A stretch of 47,768 nucleotides of DNA from UBA4735 sp036569845. GTDB taxonomy: Bacteria; Chloroflexota; Limnocylindria; P2-11E. The stretch spans positions 1-47,768 of the forward strand of contig DATCPY010000049.1 in assembly GCA_036569845.1 (NCBI GenBank), given 5' to 3'. Numbering within the stretch: position 1 is the stretch's first letter; each line of letters opens with the position of its first letter. Positions 35,791 to 42,714 of the stretch are shown here, piece after piece. A program made the position numbers and the translations under genes. The notes under the pieces were generated by a model. It searched no databases and was not told the origin of the DNA. It saw only the letters and a list, made by a program, of their open reading frames with translations.

Positions 35791-35821
35791 GGCGGCGGCA
35801 GCAATGCCGCCGCCTTTTGTT
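35791..35821 (+). terminator. Strong intrinsic terminator before smpB
   Basis: GGCGGCGGCA-GCAA-TGCCGCCGCC forms a perfect 10-bp stem followed by TTTTGTT. On the minus strand it is followed by TTTCTTT, so it may work in both directions. It closes the tiny gene's transcript and isolates smpB. Confidence 0.9.
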
Positions 35822-35830
35822 ATGGGGCTC

Positions 35831-35857
35831 GGCCGGGCCGGCGAAGCCGGGCCGGCC
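35831..35857. repeat. GC-rich palindrome upstream of smpB
   Basis: Two 12-base arms with a GAA loop (35831-35842 and 35846-35857) pair at 11 of 12 positions. The core GCCGGCGAAGCCGG resembles the GGCAAAGCC hairpins found elsewhere in the window. It lies between the terminator and the smpB promoter region. Confidence 0.5.
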
Positions 35858-35886
35858 GGACGCGCTGGCTCGGTACGCTCGTCCGT

Positions 35887-36471
35887 ATGGCGACGCAAAG
35901 ACCCGGTAAGCCCCCTGCTCGGCCCAGCGGGCGCTCGCGCTCGGATCGAGCGCACGCGCCGAAGGTGGCGTCGGCCGCCGACGAGGCGCCGCGCGAGATC
36001 GTCCTCGCCGACAACCGGAAGGCGCGATTCAACTACGCCATCGACCGAACGGTCGAGGCAGGGATCGCCCTCACCGGAACGGAGATCAAATCGGTCCGCG
36101 CGGGCCGGACCAACCTATCCGACGGCTACGGGAAGATCGACCGCGGTCAGGTGTGGCTGCGCAACGTGCATATCGCCCCGTGGCAGAACGCCGTCGGCTT
36201 CGAGGAGCACGACCCCACCCGGCCCCGGAAGCTCCTGCTGCACCGGGATGAGATCACCGGGCTCACCGGCTCCGTGTCGCAGCAGGGCTACACGCTCGTG
36301 CCGCTCCGTCTCTACATCAAGAACGGTGTCGCGAAGGTCGAGCTCGGCCTCGCGAAGGGCAAGCGCCGCTACGACAAGCGGCAGGTCATCAAGGAACGCG
36401 AGACCCGGCGCGAGATGGAAGCTGCCATCAAGCGCCGGGTCGGACGGGGACCGGGTCGGGGCGAGGGCTAA
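35887..36471 (+). CDS. smpB: SsrA-binding protein SmpB
   Basis: The protein has 194 residues, longer than the usual 150-160 because of about 35 extra basic, Pro/Ser-rich N-terminal residues. The core begins IVLADNRKARFNYAIDRTVEAGIALTGTEIKSVRAG, followed by NLSDGYGKI, VWLRNVHIAPW and KLLLHRDEI, all SmpB signatures. The tail GKRRYDKRQVIKERE is the basic C-terminus that reaches into the ribosomal decoding centre. It escorts tmRNA to stalled ribosomes. No ssrA gene is seen in the window. TACGCT at 35874-35879 lies 7 bases before the ATG and there is no ribosome-binding site, suggesting a leaderless mRNA. Its TAA stop lies in the target duplication of the IS. Confidence 0.95.
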   Translation: MATQRPGKPPARPSGRSRSDRAHAPKVASAADEAPREIVLADNRKARFNYAIDRTVEAGIALTGTEIKSVRAGRTNLSDGYGKIDRGQVWLRNVHIAPWQNAVGFEEHDPTRPRKLLLHRDEITGLTGSVSQQGYTLVPLRLYIKNGVAKVELGLAKGKRRYDKRQVIKERETRREMEAAIKRRVGRGPGRGEG

Positions 36472-36472
36472 T

Positions 36473-36498
36473 TGAGGTCTCCCCAGACCTGAGTCACA
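36473..36498 (+). repeat. IS left terminal inverted repeat
   Basis: 26 bp, starting TGAGGTCTCCCC and ending GAGTCACA; a perfect inverted copy of 37471-37496. Itself partly palindromic (AGGTCT-CCCC-AGACCT). Confidence 0.95.
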
Positions 36499-36501
36499 AA
36501 T

Positions 36502-36565
36502 AGAAGCCCCCGACTAGGGTGCGCGGTGCTGAACCAAACACCACTAGTCGGAGGGGCTTCTTTTG
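36502..36565 (+). promoter_or_regulatory. Stem-loop that hides the transposase ribosome-binding site
   Basis: AGAAGCCCCCGACTAG (36502-36517) can pair with CTAGTCGGAGGGGCTTC (36544-36560), leaving a loop of about 26 bases; TTTTG follows. The 3' arm contains GGAGGGG, the only candidate ribosome-binding site for the TTG start at 36563. In a read-through transcript from outside, the site would be folded away or the transcript terminated, a common self-restraint device of insertion sequences. Confidence 0.7.
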
Positions 36566-37501
36566 TACCAGAGAGATCGACTCAACTCGCGCACCCGGGC
36601 GTTCGTGGTGGCCGAGGCGGCCCGGATCGGGATCAGTCGCGCCGCCCGGAACAGCGGCGTCAGTCGACGGACCGTGTACCGCTGGCGGCGCCGCGCGCCG
36701 GACTTCACCGATCGGCCGTGTCGGCCAGAGCATTCACCGCGACGATCGCCCGCCGCGCTCGAGGGCCGCGTGGTCGCGCTCCGGATGGCCGAACGGATCG
36801 GGCCCGACCGGATCGGACCGCAGCTCGGCCTGCATCCGAGCACGGTCCACCGGATCCTGCGCCGGCACGGGGTGCACCGCCTCAGCCACGTCTTCCCCAA
36901 GCCGCCGCGGAGCTTCGGGACGTACCCGGCACTCCGGCCGGGCGAGCTCGTCGGGCTCGACATCAAGAGCTTCGGCAGCATCGAGCGGGGCGGCGGCCGG
37001 GTCGCCGAGCGGCACCTCGGGCAAGTCCACCGCAAGATCGGCTGGAAGCACCTGCACGTGGCGATCGACATGGCCAGCCGGATGACGTTCACCGAGTTCC
37101 GTCCGACCCTCGGTGGTCGTGACGGCGCGGCGTTCCTCGACCGAGCGACCGCGTTCTTCGCGAGCCAGGGCATCCGGGTCGAGCGGGTGCTCAGCGGCAA
37201 CGGCTCGGCGTACAAGAGCTTCGCGTTCCGCGATGCCTGCGCTAGTGCGGGGATCCGGCACACCCGGATCAAGCCCCGGCACCCCTGGACGAACGGTCGA
37301 GCCGAGCGATTCATCGGCACGATCCAGCGCGAGTGCGCGTACCGCGATCACTTCACCTCGGACCCCGAGCGGGCGCTGGCGATCGCGCTCTTCGTTCCCT
37401 GGTACAACACTCGCCGACCGCACACCGCACTCGGGGGCCTCACGCCGCAGGGCTGGTTAGATCGCTGGCGTGTGACTCAGGTCTGGGGAGACCTCAGCTA
37501 A
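36563..37501 (+). CDS. IS481-family transposase, probable catalytic mutant
   Basis: The protein has 312 residues starting at a TTG. The N-terminal helix-turn-helix (about 18-42, SRAARNSGVSRRTVYRW) binds the ends. The rve integrase core has D133 in GLDIKSFG and E248 in NGRAERFIGTIQ. The second catalytic Asp is expected exactly 36 positions before E248, in the motif D-N-G-S-A-Y; here it is G212 (SGNGSAY), a single-base change GAC to GGC at 37196-37198. The C-terminal YNTRRPHTALGGLTP is typical. The stop TAA (37499-37501) lies outside the element, inside the right target duplication. The enzyme is probably inactive unless this is a sequencing error. Confidence 0.93.
   Translation: MYQRDRLNSRTRAFVVAEAARIGISRAARNSGVSRRTVYRWRRRAPDFTDRPCRPEHSPRRSPAALEGRVVALRMAERIGPDRIGPQLGLHPSTVHRILRRHGVHRLSHVFPKPPRSFGTYPALRPGELVGLDIKSFGSIERGGGRVAERHLGQVHRKIGWKHLHVAIDMASRMTFTEFRPTLGGRDGAAFLDRATAFFASQGIRVERVLSGNGSAYKSFAFRDACASAGIRHTRIKPRHPWTNGRAERFIGTIQRECAYRDHFTSDPERALAIALFVPWYNTRRPHTALGGLTPQGWLDRWRVTQVWGDLS
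37471..37496 (-). repeat. IS right terminal inverted repeat
   Basis: 26 bp, a perfect inverted copy of 36473-36498. It also encodes the last residues of the transposase (VTQVWGDL). Confidence 0.95.
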
Positions 37502-39054
37502 TCGCCGTACGCGGGAGCCGCTTCTGCCGGCGCCTGCGCGCCGCGCTGCTGCCGGCGGATCGGCACGTCCGCCAGGAAGACGGACGCGCACATCGCGAGG
37601 ATCGCGGCAACGGATGCCGCGAGGAAGACGTCCTGGAGCGTCATCGCGAGCGCGCCGCGGATGGCTCCAAGGATCGGTGCGGGGATGTGCGCTGACGGAT
37701 CGAAGAGCTGCTGGGCATTGCCGGATCCGAGCCCCTGGAGCTGCTGTGGGGGCAGGTTGAGCGCCGCGATCTTCGCCTGGATGTTGACCGGCAGGCGCTG
37801 CGACAGGAACGCGCCGAGGACCGCCGTCCCGATCGTGGCGCCGACGTTGCGGAAGAACTGGATCTGGCTGGTGACCACCCCGATGTACCGGGGCTCGACG
37901 GCGGACTGCACGGCGTTGAGGTAGAGCGGGAACGTGATGCCGACGCCGAAGCCGACGATGACGAGGTCGCGGACGATCTCGAGCTGGTCGGTGGCGGGCG
38001 TGATCGTGGACATGAGGAACGTCCCGATCGCGACGAGGCCGGTGCCGAGGGTGCCGAGGTAGCGATAGCGCTTGATCCGGAGCATGACCTGTCCGGTCAT
38101 GACGCTGCCGGCGATGAGGCCGACCATCATCGGAGTGATGAGCAGGCCGGAGTTCGTCGCAGCGATCCCGAGCACGCCCTGGTAGACGAGCGGCACGTAG
38201 ACGATCGCGCCGAACATCCCCACCGCGACGAGGAAGCCGACGAGCACGGAGACCGCGAAGGTCCGGTTCTTGAAGAGCTCGAACGGGACGATCGGGTGAT
38301 CCGTCCGCCGCTCGAGGAAGTAGAAGCCGAGGAGCACGAGCGCGCCCACGACGAGGAGCCCGAGCACCTCGGGAGAGCCCCAGCTGTGGTCACGGGTGAT
38401 GGAGAAGGCGACGAGGATGGGCGCGAGACCAGCCGCGAGCGCGCCGGCACCGATGAAGTCGATGTCCCGCCACGTCGCGTTGTGGGCGGTGCGGGGCATG
38501 GTGAAGAAGACGAACAGGACGGCCGCGATGCCGACCGGCACGTTCACGTAGAAGACCCAGCGCCAGCCCACGTTGTCGGTGAGGTAGCCACCGATGGTCG
38601 GGCCGACCACCGACGCGATGCCGAAGATGCCGCCGAACAGACCCTGGATACGCGTCCGGCGCTCGATGGTGAAGATGTCGGCGATCGATGCGAACACGCT
38701 CGAGAAGAGGATGCCGGCGAAGAGGCCCTGGATGCCGCGGAAGACCACGAGCTGCATCATGTCCCGCGCCTGGCCGCAGAGCGCCGACGCGAGGACGAAC
38801 CCGATCATGCCGATGAGCAGCAGCGGCTTGCGGCCGAACAGGTCACCGAGCTTGCCGGAGATCGGCGTCATGATCGTCGACGTCACGAGGTACGCCGTGA
38901 GCACCCAGGCGTAGTACTCAAGGCCGTTGAGCTCGGCGACGATCCGTGGCAGCGCTGTGCCGACGATGGTCTGGTCGAGCGCGGCGAGGAAGAGCGCGAG
39001 CATGATCCCGACCGTCACGAGGACGAGTCGGCGGCCGTGCAGTTCACCGGACAT
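37498..39054 (-). CDS. MFS drug efflux transporter, DHA2/EmrB type
   Basis: The protein has 518 residues with about 14 membrane helices, the DHA2 layout. The ATG at 39052-39054 follows AGGAGA; an upstream in-frame start lies in the marR region and is rejected. Motif A appears as GKLGDLFGRKPLLL after the second helix. ALDQTIVGTALPRIV in helix 1 is the DHA2 motif D1, and VVGPTIGGYLTDNVGWRWVFYVNVP is motif C plus the family signature. It likely exports toxic organics using the proton gradient. It overlaps marR by 11 bases and is probably repressed by it. Its TAG stop lies in the right copy of the IS target duplication. Confidence 0.93.
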   Translation of the reverse strand: MSGELHGRRLVLVTVGIMLALFLAALDQTIVGTALPRIVAELNGLEYYAWVLTAYLVTSTIMTPISGKLGDLFGRKPLLLIGMIGFVLASALCGQARDMMQLVVFRGIQGLFAGILFSSVFASIADIFTIERRTRIQGLFGGIFGIASVVGPTIGGYLTDNVGWRWVFYVNVPVGIAAVLFVFFTMPRTAHNATWRDIDFIGAGALAAGLAPILVAFSITRDHSWGSPEVLGLLVVGALVLLGFYFLERRTDHPIVPFELFKNRTFAVSVLVGFLVAVGMFGAIVYVPLVYQGVLGIAATNSGLLITPMMVGLIAGSVMTGQVMLRIKRYRYLGTLGTGLVAIGTFLMSTITPATDQLEIVRDLVIVGFGVGITFPLYLNAVQSAVEPRYIGVVTSQIQFFRNVGATIGTAVLGAFLSQRLPVNIQAKIAALNLPPQQLQGLGSGNAQQLFDPSAHIPAPILGAIRGALAMTLQDVFLAASVAAILAMCASVFLADVPIRRQQRGAQAPAEAAPAYGD

Positions 39055-39532
39055 TGCGGGTCTCCTTTTGCGCGGATGGGCTGATGAGGATGTCGTTGAG
39101 GTCGGAGATCGCGGCACGCACCCGGACCTTTTGCTCCGAGGTCAGTAGGTCGAGGCGCTTGACAAGCTCGCCGGTCATGAGATCGCCGACGCGCTGGCGC
39201 TCGGCCTCTCCCTTATCGGTGAGCTCGACGATGACCGCGCGCCGATCGGTCGGGTCGTCCACGCGACGGACCAGGCCGTCGGCGACCAGGCCCTCGATGA
39301 CCTCGCTCATGGCCGATGGCGTCGTGCCGCAAAGGGTGGCCAGCTCGCCGGTCCGGATCGGACCGCGACCGTGAAGGATGCCGAACGTCTTGTAGCGGCC
39401 GATGGAGCCCCCGGCGCCGTCGCGCACCGCTGCGTGCCAGAGCTGCCCGATCCACGGGAAGAAGCCGAGCAGCTGCTTCGCGACGCGAGCGTCCGCCTGC
39501 GAGGGGGCCTTTGCTGGGGCGATCGCTGGCAT
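39044..39532 (-). CDS. MarR-family transcriptional regulator
   Basis: The protein has 162 residues. The winged helix-turn-helix is RTGELATLCGTTPSAMSEVIEGLVADGLVRRVDDPTDRRAVIVELTDKG, the classical MarR DNA-binding block with the DPxDRR wing. N- and C-terminal helices form the dimer interface. The start ATG follows GGAAGG. It overlaps the efflux transporter start by 11 bases, so regulator and pump are cotranscribed from the promoter at 39565-39592. Autorepression relieved by a pump substrate is the usual scheme and is inferred here. Confidence 0.93.
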   Translation of the reverse strand: MPAIAPAKAPSQADARVAKQLLGFFPWIGQLWHAAVRDGAGGSIGRYKTFGILHGRGPIRTGELATLCGTTPSAMSEVIEGLVADGLVRRVDDPTDRRAVIVELTDKGEAERQRVGDLMTGELVKRLDLLTSEQKVRVRAAISDLNDILISPSAQKETRNVR

Positions 39533-39564
39533 TTCTTTCGCCTTCCGAATAGTTTGGTACCCGA

Positions 39565-39592
39565 AATATACGGCCTCCGAACCGTCTGTCCA
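39565..39592 (-). promoter_or_regulatory. Promoter of the marR-efflux operon
   Basis: On the minus strand TGGACA (39587-39592, five of six) and TATATT (39565-39570, five of six) are separated by 16 bases. The region just downstream contains GGTACC and two direct TTCGG copies within 25 bases, where a MarR operator could lie, though no clean palindrome is seen. Confidence 0.6.
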
Positions 39593-39670
39593 GCCGGCCA
39601 GTCCGCATCCTTCATCACATTCCAGCTCGCCTCACAGTCGCGACCGCTCGGGCGTTCTAGGGTCGTGGGC

Positions 39671-40561
39671 ATGCGCATCGCCGTCACGTTCGTCGCCTGC
39701 GCCCTCATCTGGGGTACGACGTTCCTCGCGATCCGGTTGGGCAACGAGGCCACGCCGCCGGTGTGGGCAGCCACGATCCGGCTCGGGCTCGCGTCGCTGT
39801 TGCTGTTCGGCATCGCTGCCGCGTTCAAGATGCCGCTGCCGCGCGGCCGGGCGTTGCGTGGCGCGGCGCTCTGGGGCCTGTTCAACCTGGGCGTGAACAT
39901 GTCGCTCCTATACATCGGCGAGACGACCGTCCCGAGCGGCATCTCGGCTGTCCTGTTCGCGACGGTCCCGCTCACGACCGCGCTGCTCGCTGCCGCGCTC
40001 GGCGTCGAGACCCTCGTGACCCGCAAGCTGATCGCGGCGATCGTCGCGATCGGCGGTGTCGCCGTGATCTTCGCTGGCGAGCTCGGCGTGTCGGTCCCGT
40101 TCGCCGGCCTGCTCACCGTCTTCTGCGCGGCCAGCGCCGCAGCGCTGGCCAACGTGTTGCTCAAGCGGGCCCCGAAGCAACAGGTCATCCCGTTGAACGC
40201 GATCGGGACCGCGGTCGGGGCCGCCGTGTGCCTCGTCGTGAGCACAGCACTCGGTGAGTCGCACGCGATCCCCGCCACCGCTGCGGCCTGGATCCCGATC
40301 CTCTACCTGACGATCGCCGGATCGCTCGGCGCGTTCGTGCTCTTCACCTGGCTCGTCACGCACTGGTCGGTGTCGAACGCGAGCCTGCTCGGCGCGACGG
40401 TCCCGATCATCGCCGTCATCCTCGGCGGCCTAGTGAAGGGGGAGCAGCCCGCCGCGCTGACCTACGTCGGCGCGGCCGTCGTGATCAGCGCGATCCTCAT
40501 CGCCTTGCGGGCACCGCACCCGGCTGCCGTACCGGCACCCGCCGCGCACGGGGCCGACTAG
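39671..40561 (+). CDS. EamA/DMT-superfamily transporter
   Basis: The protein has 296 residues with ten membrane helices arranged as two EamA repeats. The first starts VTFVACALIWGTTFLAIRLG and the second near AGLLTVFCAASAAALANVLLKR. GETTVPSGISAVLFATVPLTTALLAA and SVSNASLLGATVPIIAVILGGL are the repeat-end signatures. The ATG at 39671 lies 7 bases after TAGGGT with no ribosome-binding site, suggesting leaderless translation; the open frame upstream overlaps marR antisense and is rejected. The substrate is unknown (amino acids or metabolites in known members). Its last 65 bases overlap the convergent tag gene. Confidence 0.9.
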   Translation: MRIAVTFVACALIWGTTFLAIRLGNEATPPVWAATIRLGLASLLLFGIAAAFKMPLPRGRALRGAALWGLFNLGVNMSLLYIGETTVPSGISAVLFATVPLTTALLAAALGVETLVTRKLIAAIVAIGGVAVIFAGELGVSVPFAGLLTVFCAASAAALANVLLKRAPKQQVIPLNAIGTAVGAAVCLVVSTALGESHAIPATAAAWIPILYLTIAGSLGAFVLFTWLVTHWSVSNASLLGATVPIIAVILGGLVKGEQPAALTYVGAAVVISAILIALRAPHPAAVPAPAAHGAD

Positions 40562-41048
40562 CCAGCGCGCACCCGGGCAGATGCCCGTTGATCGCGCCCG
40601 TCGCGTGCAGGATCGACTCGGCGATCGTGGGGCCGACGAAGGTGAAGCCCCGCGACCGAAGCGCCTTCGATAGAGCGACCGGCGCGTCGAACGTCTCGAG
40701 CCACCGGCCGACGTTGCCCACTTCGTCGCGGAGGTCCAGGTAGGCGCGCGCATTCGCGATGGTCGAGCGGATCTTCGCCCGATTGCGCACGATTCCGGCG
40801 TCAGCGAGCAGCCGGCGCTCCTCGCGTGCGGTGAAGCGGGCCACGCGTTCCGGCCGGAAGCCCGCGAACGCCTTGCGGTAGGCCGGCCGTTTGTTGAGGA
40901 TCGTCGACCACGACAGCCCGGCCTGGGCCCCTTCGAGGGTGATGCGCTCGAACAGCGCCGCGTCGCCGCGCAGCGGCCGGCCCCACTCGCGGTCGTGGTA
41001 CGCGCGCATCGTCGGGCTGAGCTCCGCCCACGGGCACCGCTTCGTCAT
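40497..41048 (-). CDS. tag: DNA-3-methyladenine glycosylase I
   Basis: The protein has 183 residues from the ATG at 41046-41048. It begins MTKRCPWAELSPTMRAYHDREWGRP, the Tag N-terminus with a zinc-ligand Cys and the conserved YHDxEWG. LFERITLEGAQAGLSWSTILNKRPAYRKAF contains the base-recognition residues, and SRGFTFVGPTIAESILHATGAINGHLPGC is the helix-hairpin-helix end plus the usual C-terminal Cys/His region. It excises 3-methyladenine from alkylated DNA. The basic tail (RPRARRVPVRQPGAVPARR) is unusual and arises from the 65-base convergent overlap with the EamA gene. Confidence 0.93.
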   Translation of the reverse strand: MTKRCPWAELSPTMRAYHDREWGRPLRGDAALFERITLEGAQAGLSWSTILNKRPAYRKAFAGFRPERVARFTAREERRLLADAGIVRNRAKIRSTIANARAYLDLRDEVGNVGRWLETFDAPVALSKALRSRGFTFVGPTIAESILHATGAINGHLPGCALASRPRARRVPVRQPGAVPARR

Positions 41049-41098
41049 CCGCCGACGATAGTGACGCGTACCCTGCAACGGCCGGAGGTGATATCCAC

Positions 41099-41248
41099 AT
41101 GCCGCAAGGTGGAGCCCAGAGCAAGAAAGCCGCGCGCCAGCTCGCGCACATCAAGGAGAGCGAGAAGAAGGTCGGTGGCAGCGAGAAGGTCGCCAAACGG
41201 ATCGCCGCGCCGGCGACGAACAAGACGCGCCGAATGAAGGGGAAGTAG
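41099..41248 (+). CDS. Small basic protein, 'plasmid stabilization'-annotated family
   Basis: The protein has 49 residues; the ATG follows GGAGGTGAT by 7 bases, a strong site. It begins MPQGGAQSKKAARQLAHIKE and contains HIKESEKKVG, KVAKRIAAPATNKTRR and a basic end. Similar short proteins with HIKES and AKRIAAATVNKTRR are widespread in bacteria and are often annotated as plasmid-stabilization-like; a real function is not known to me. It lies 50 bases from tag on the opposite strand and abuts the convergent lipoprotein gene. Confidence 0.75.
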   Translation: MPQGGAQSKKAARQLAHIKESEKKVGGSEKVAKRIAAPATNKTRRMKGK

Positions 41249-41650
41249 CTAGGGCGCGACGACCACCGTCGTCGTGAAGAGCAGCGCGATGAGGATGCAG
41301 GCCTGGCCGCTCGGACAGATCACCGTGCCTGTCGCGCTCACCGTCGACGTGCCCGAGGCTGCGGCGGTCCAGATCGCCTGGGTCCCGCGGACGAGCAGAT
41401 AGTTCTGGACCGTGCGCACGAGGACCACCCCGTCAGGCGGGTCGACGCGCCATTCGTAGTCCGCACCGAGGGCGACCTGGATCGTGTCGCCGACGTGCGC
41501 GTGGACGGTCCCGCGGTCGTTCGCCCGCGTAACCAGCACCGCGCCGGGGAGCGGTGTCGGCGACGCCGGGGGTGGTGGGGACGCGCCGGCGCCGCCGCAG
41601 GCCGGCGCGAGGACGAGCGCCAGTAGGAGCAATACCGCGGGGGATCTCAT
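41249..41650 (-). CDS. Putative secreted lipoprotein, chagasin-like fold possible
   Basis: The protein has 133 residues. A signal peptide RSPAVLLLLALVLAPACGG ends in a Cys, a somewhat atypical lipobox. A Pro/Ser linker follows, then a beta-rich domain with GTVHAHVGDTIQVALGADYEWRV and AAASGTSTVSATGTV. This spacing (a VGDTI strand, a Tyr-x-Trp, a late Gly-Thr-Ser strand) recalls the I42/chagasin inhibitor-type Ig fold, but the NPTTGY loop is missing, so the link is tentative. Two Cys in ICPSGQACI may form a disulfide. Its stop abuts the small basic gene's stop. Confidence 0.55.
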   Translation of the reverse strand: MRSPAVLLLLALVLAPACGGAGASPPPPASPTPLPGAVLVTRANDRGTVHAHVGDTIQVALGADYEWRVDPPDGVVLVRTVQNYLLVRGTQAIWTAAASGTSTVSATGTVICPSGQACILIALLFTTTVVVAP

Positions 41651-41683
41651 ATCAGACAGACGCTCGCGATGGCGATCCGGTTC

Positions 41684-42613
41684 CTAGGGCTTCGTCCACC
41701 CCGGGGGCATCCAGATCGGTCCGTCCAGCGTCGGGTAATACACCTGCCAGCCGTAGAAGCCGTTGTAGGCGGTCGGGTCGGTATGCATTGCTTCGCCGTA
41801 GTCCTTGACCGCGGCGACGTAGAACGCCGAATGGTTGTACGCGAAGATCGCTCGGTCCATGTCGCCCGGCGCTCCAGCGGCCTTGAGGTAGCGCGCGGCG
41901 GCGAGGATCGAGTCGTGATAGCTGTTCACGTCGCCGCCGTTGCCGTACGCGGCCCAGGTCGAGGGGATGAACTGCATCGGGCCCTGCGCGCCAGCGGACG
42001 AATCTCCGCGAATGCGGCCCATGCGCGTCTCGATGAGATTGATCGACGCGAGGAAATACCACGGCACGCCGAACGTCGCCTCGGCCTCCTTGTAATACGA
42101 CATCAGCTCCGGGATCGGCGGCGGCTGGACGATGTGCCAGTCGGGAAGGGTCTTCGGGATCGGACCCGCGTGCAGCTGCCGGAGCTGCTTGCCGGCCTCC
42201 GAGGCTGCGGCGATGGTCGCCTTTGGCCCCGGCGCCAGCGCGGCGAGGACCTGGTCGGTCCACTCCGGGTAGTCGGCGAGGCGCGAGATATCGAGCTGCT
42301 CGGCATGGCCCGCCCACGCAAGCTGTTCCGGGGTGACCTTCGGATCGTGGATCAGCGCTTCGACCATCGCGAGCTGGGTCGCGACCCCGGACGGGTCGTT
42401 CGGGATCACCGGCACTTCCTTCCAGTTGGGGGTAGGCGCGGCCGATGCCGTCGGCACCGCGGTGGCTGATGGCGCAGCCGTCGGGATCGGAGTGAAGCGG
42501 ATGGTCGGGGTCGGGCTCGGGGCGAGGGTCACGCCCGTAGGCGAGCACGCGGCCATGCTCAGCAGGGTCAGGGCGGAGAGAACGATCGAGGCCCGGCGCA
42601 TCACGGTCGACAC
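41684..42613 (-). CDS. Lytic transglycosylase lipoprotein (SLT/MltB-like)
   Basis: The protein has 309 residues from a GTG at 42613, or 305 from an ATG at 42601; neither has a clear ribosome-binding site. The signal sequence RRASIVLSALTLLSMAAC ends at a lipobox-type Cys. A Thr/Pro/Ala-rich linker (about 28-62) follows. The catalytic domain has FLASINLIETRMGRI with the probable catalytic Glu, SSAGAQGPMQFIPSTWAAYG, and AARYLKAAGAPGDMDRAIFAYNHSAFYV, characteristic of the SLT_2/MltB-like fold. It cleaves peptidoglycan glycan strands. It is divergent from an MFS gene. Confidence 0.88.
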   Translation of the reverse strand: MSTVMRRASIVLSALTLLSMAACSPTGVTLAPSPTPTIRFTPIPTAAPSATAVPTASAAPTPNWKEVPVIPNDPSGVATQLAMVEALIHDPKVTPEQLAWAGHAEQLDISRLADYPEWTDQVLAALAPGPKATIAAASEAGKQLRQLHAGPIPKTLPDWHIVQPPPIPELMSYYKEAEATFGVPWYFLASINLIETRMGRIRGDSSAGAQGPMQFIPSTWAAYGNGGDVNSYHDSILAAARYLKAAGAPGDMDRAIFAYNHSAFYVAAVKDYGEAMHTDPTAYNGFYGWQVYYPTLDGPIWMPPGWTKP

Positions 42614-42714
42614 GTTGCACTAACGATGCGAGGCCCCGCCCGCAACGCCTTCACTCACTCATCGCCCGGTCGCTCGACCACCGAACGAGCCCGGGTCTCA
42701 CCTAGGCTCGCGCG

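Larger units (their letters stand above)
36473..37496 (+). mobile_element. IS481-family insertion sequence with 6-bp target duplication
   Basis: The element is 1024 bp, bounded by perfect 26-bp inverted repeats (36473-36498 and 37471-37496) and flanked by the direct repeat GCTAAT (36467-36472 and 37497-37502). The 6-bp duplication resembles the NCTAGN target described for Bordetella IS481. It carries one transposase gene and a long stem-loop before it. It sits exactly between two convergent genes, smpB and the MFS gene, whose stop codons both lie in GCTAAT, so neither is truncated. Confidence 0.96.

Noticed and set aside
35504..35886. Possible tmRNA (ssrA) gene beside smpB
   Set aside because: The segment lacks the alanine-type acceptor/T-arm ends and the length of a tmRNA; only the small unit with a terminator is present.
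39549..39570. MarR operator palindrome around GGTACC
   Set aside because: Arms match at too few positions beyond the central hexamer to claim an operator.
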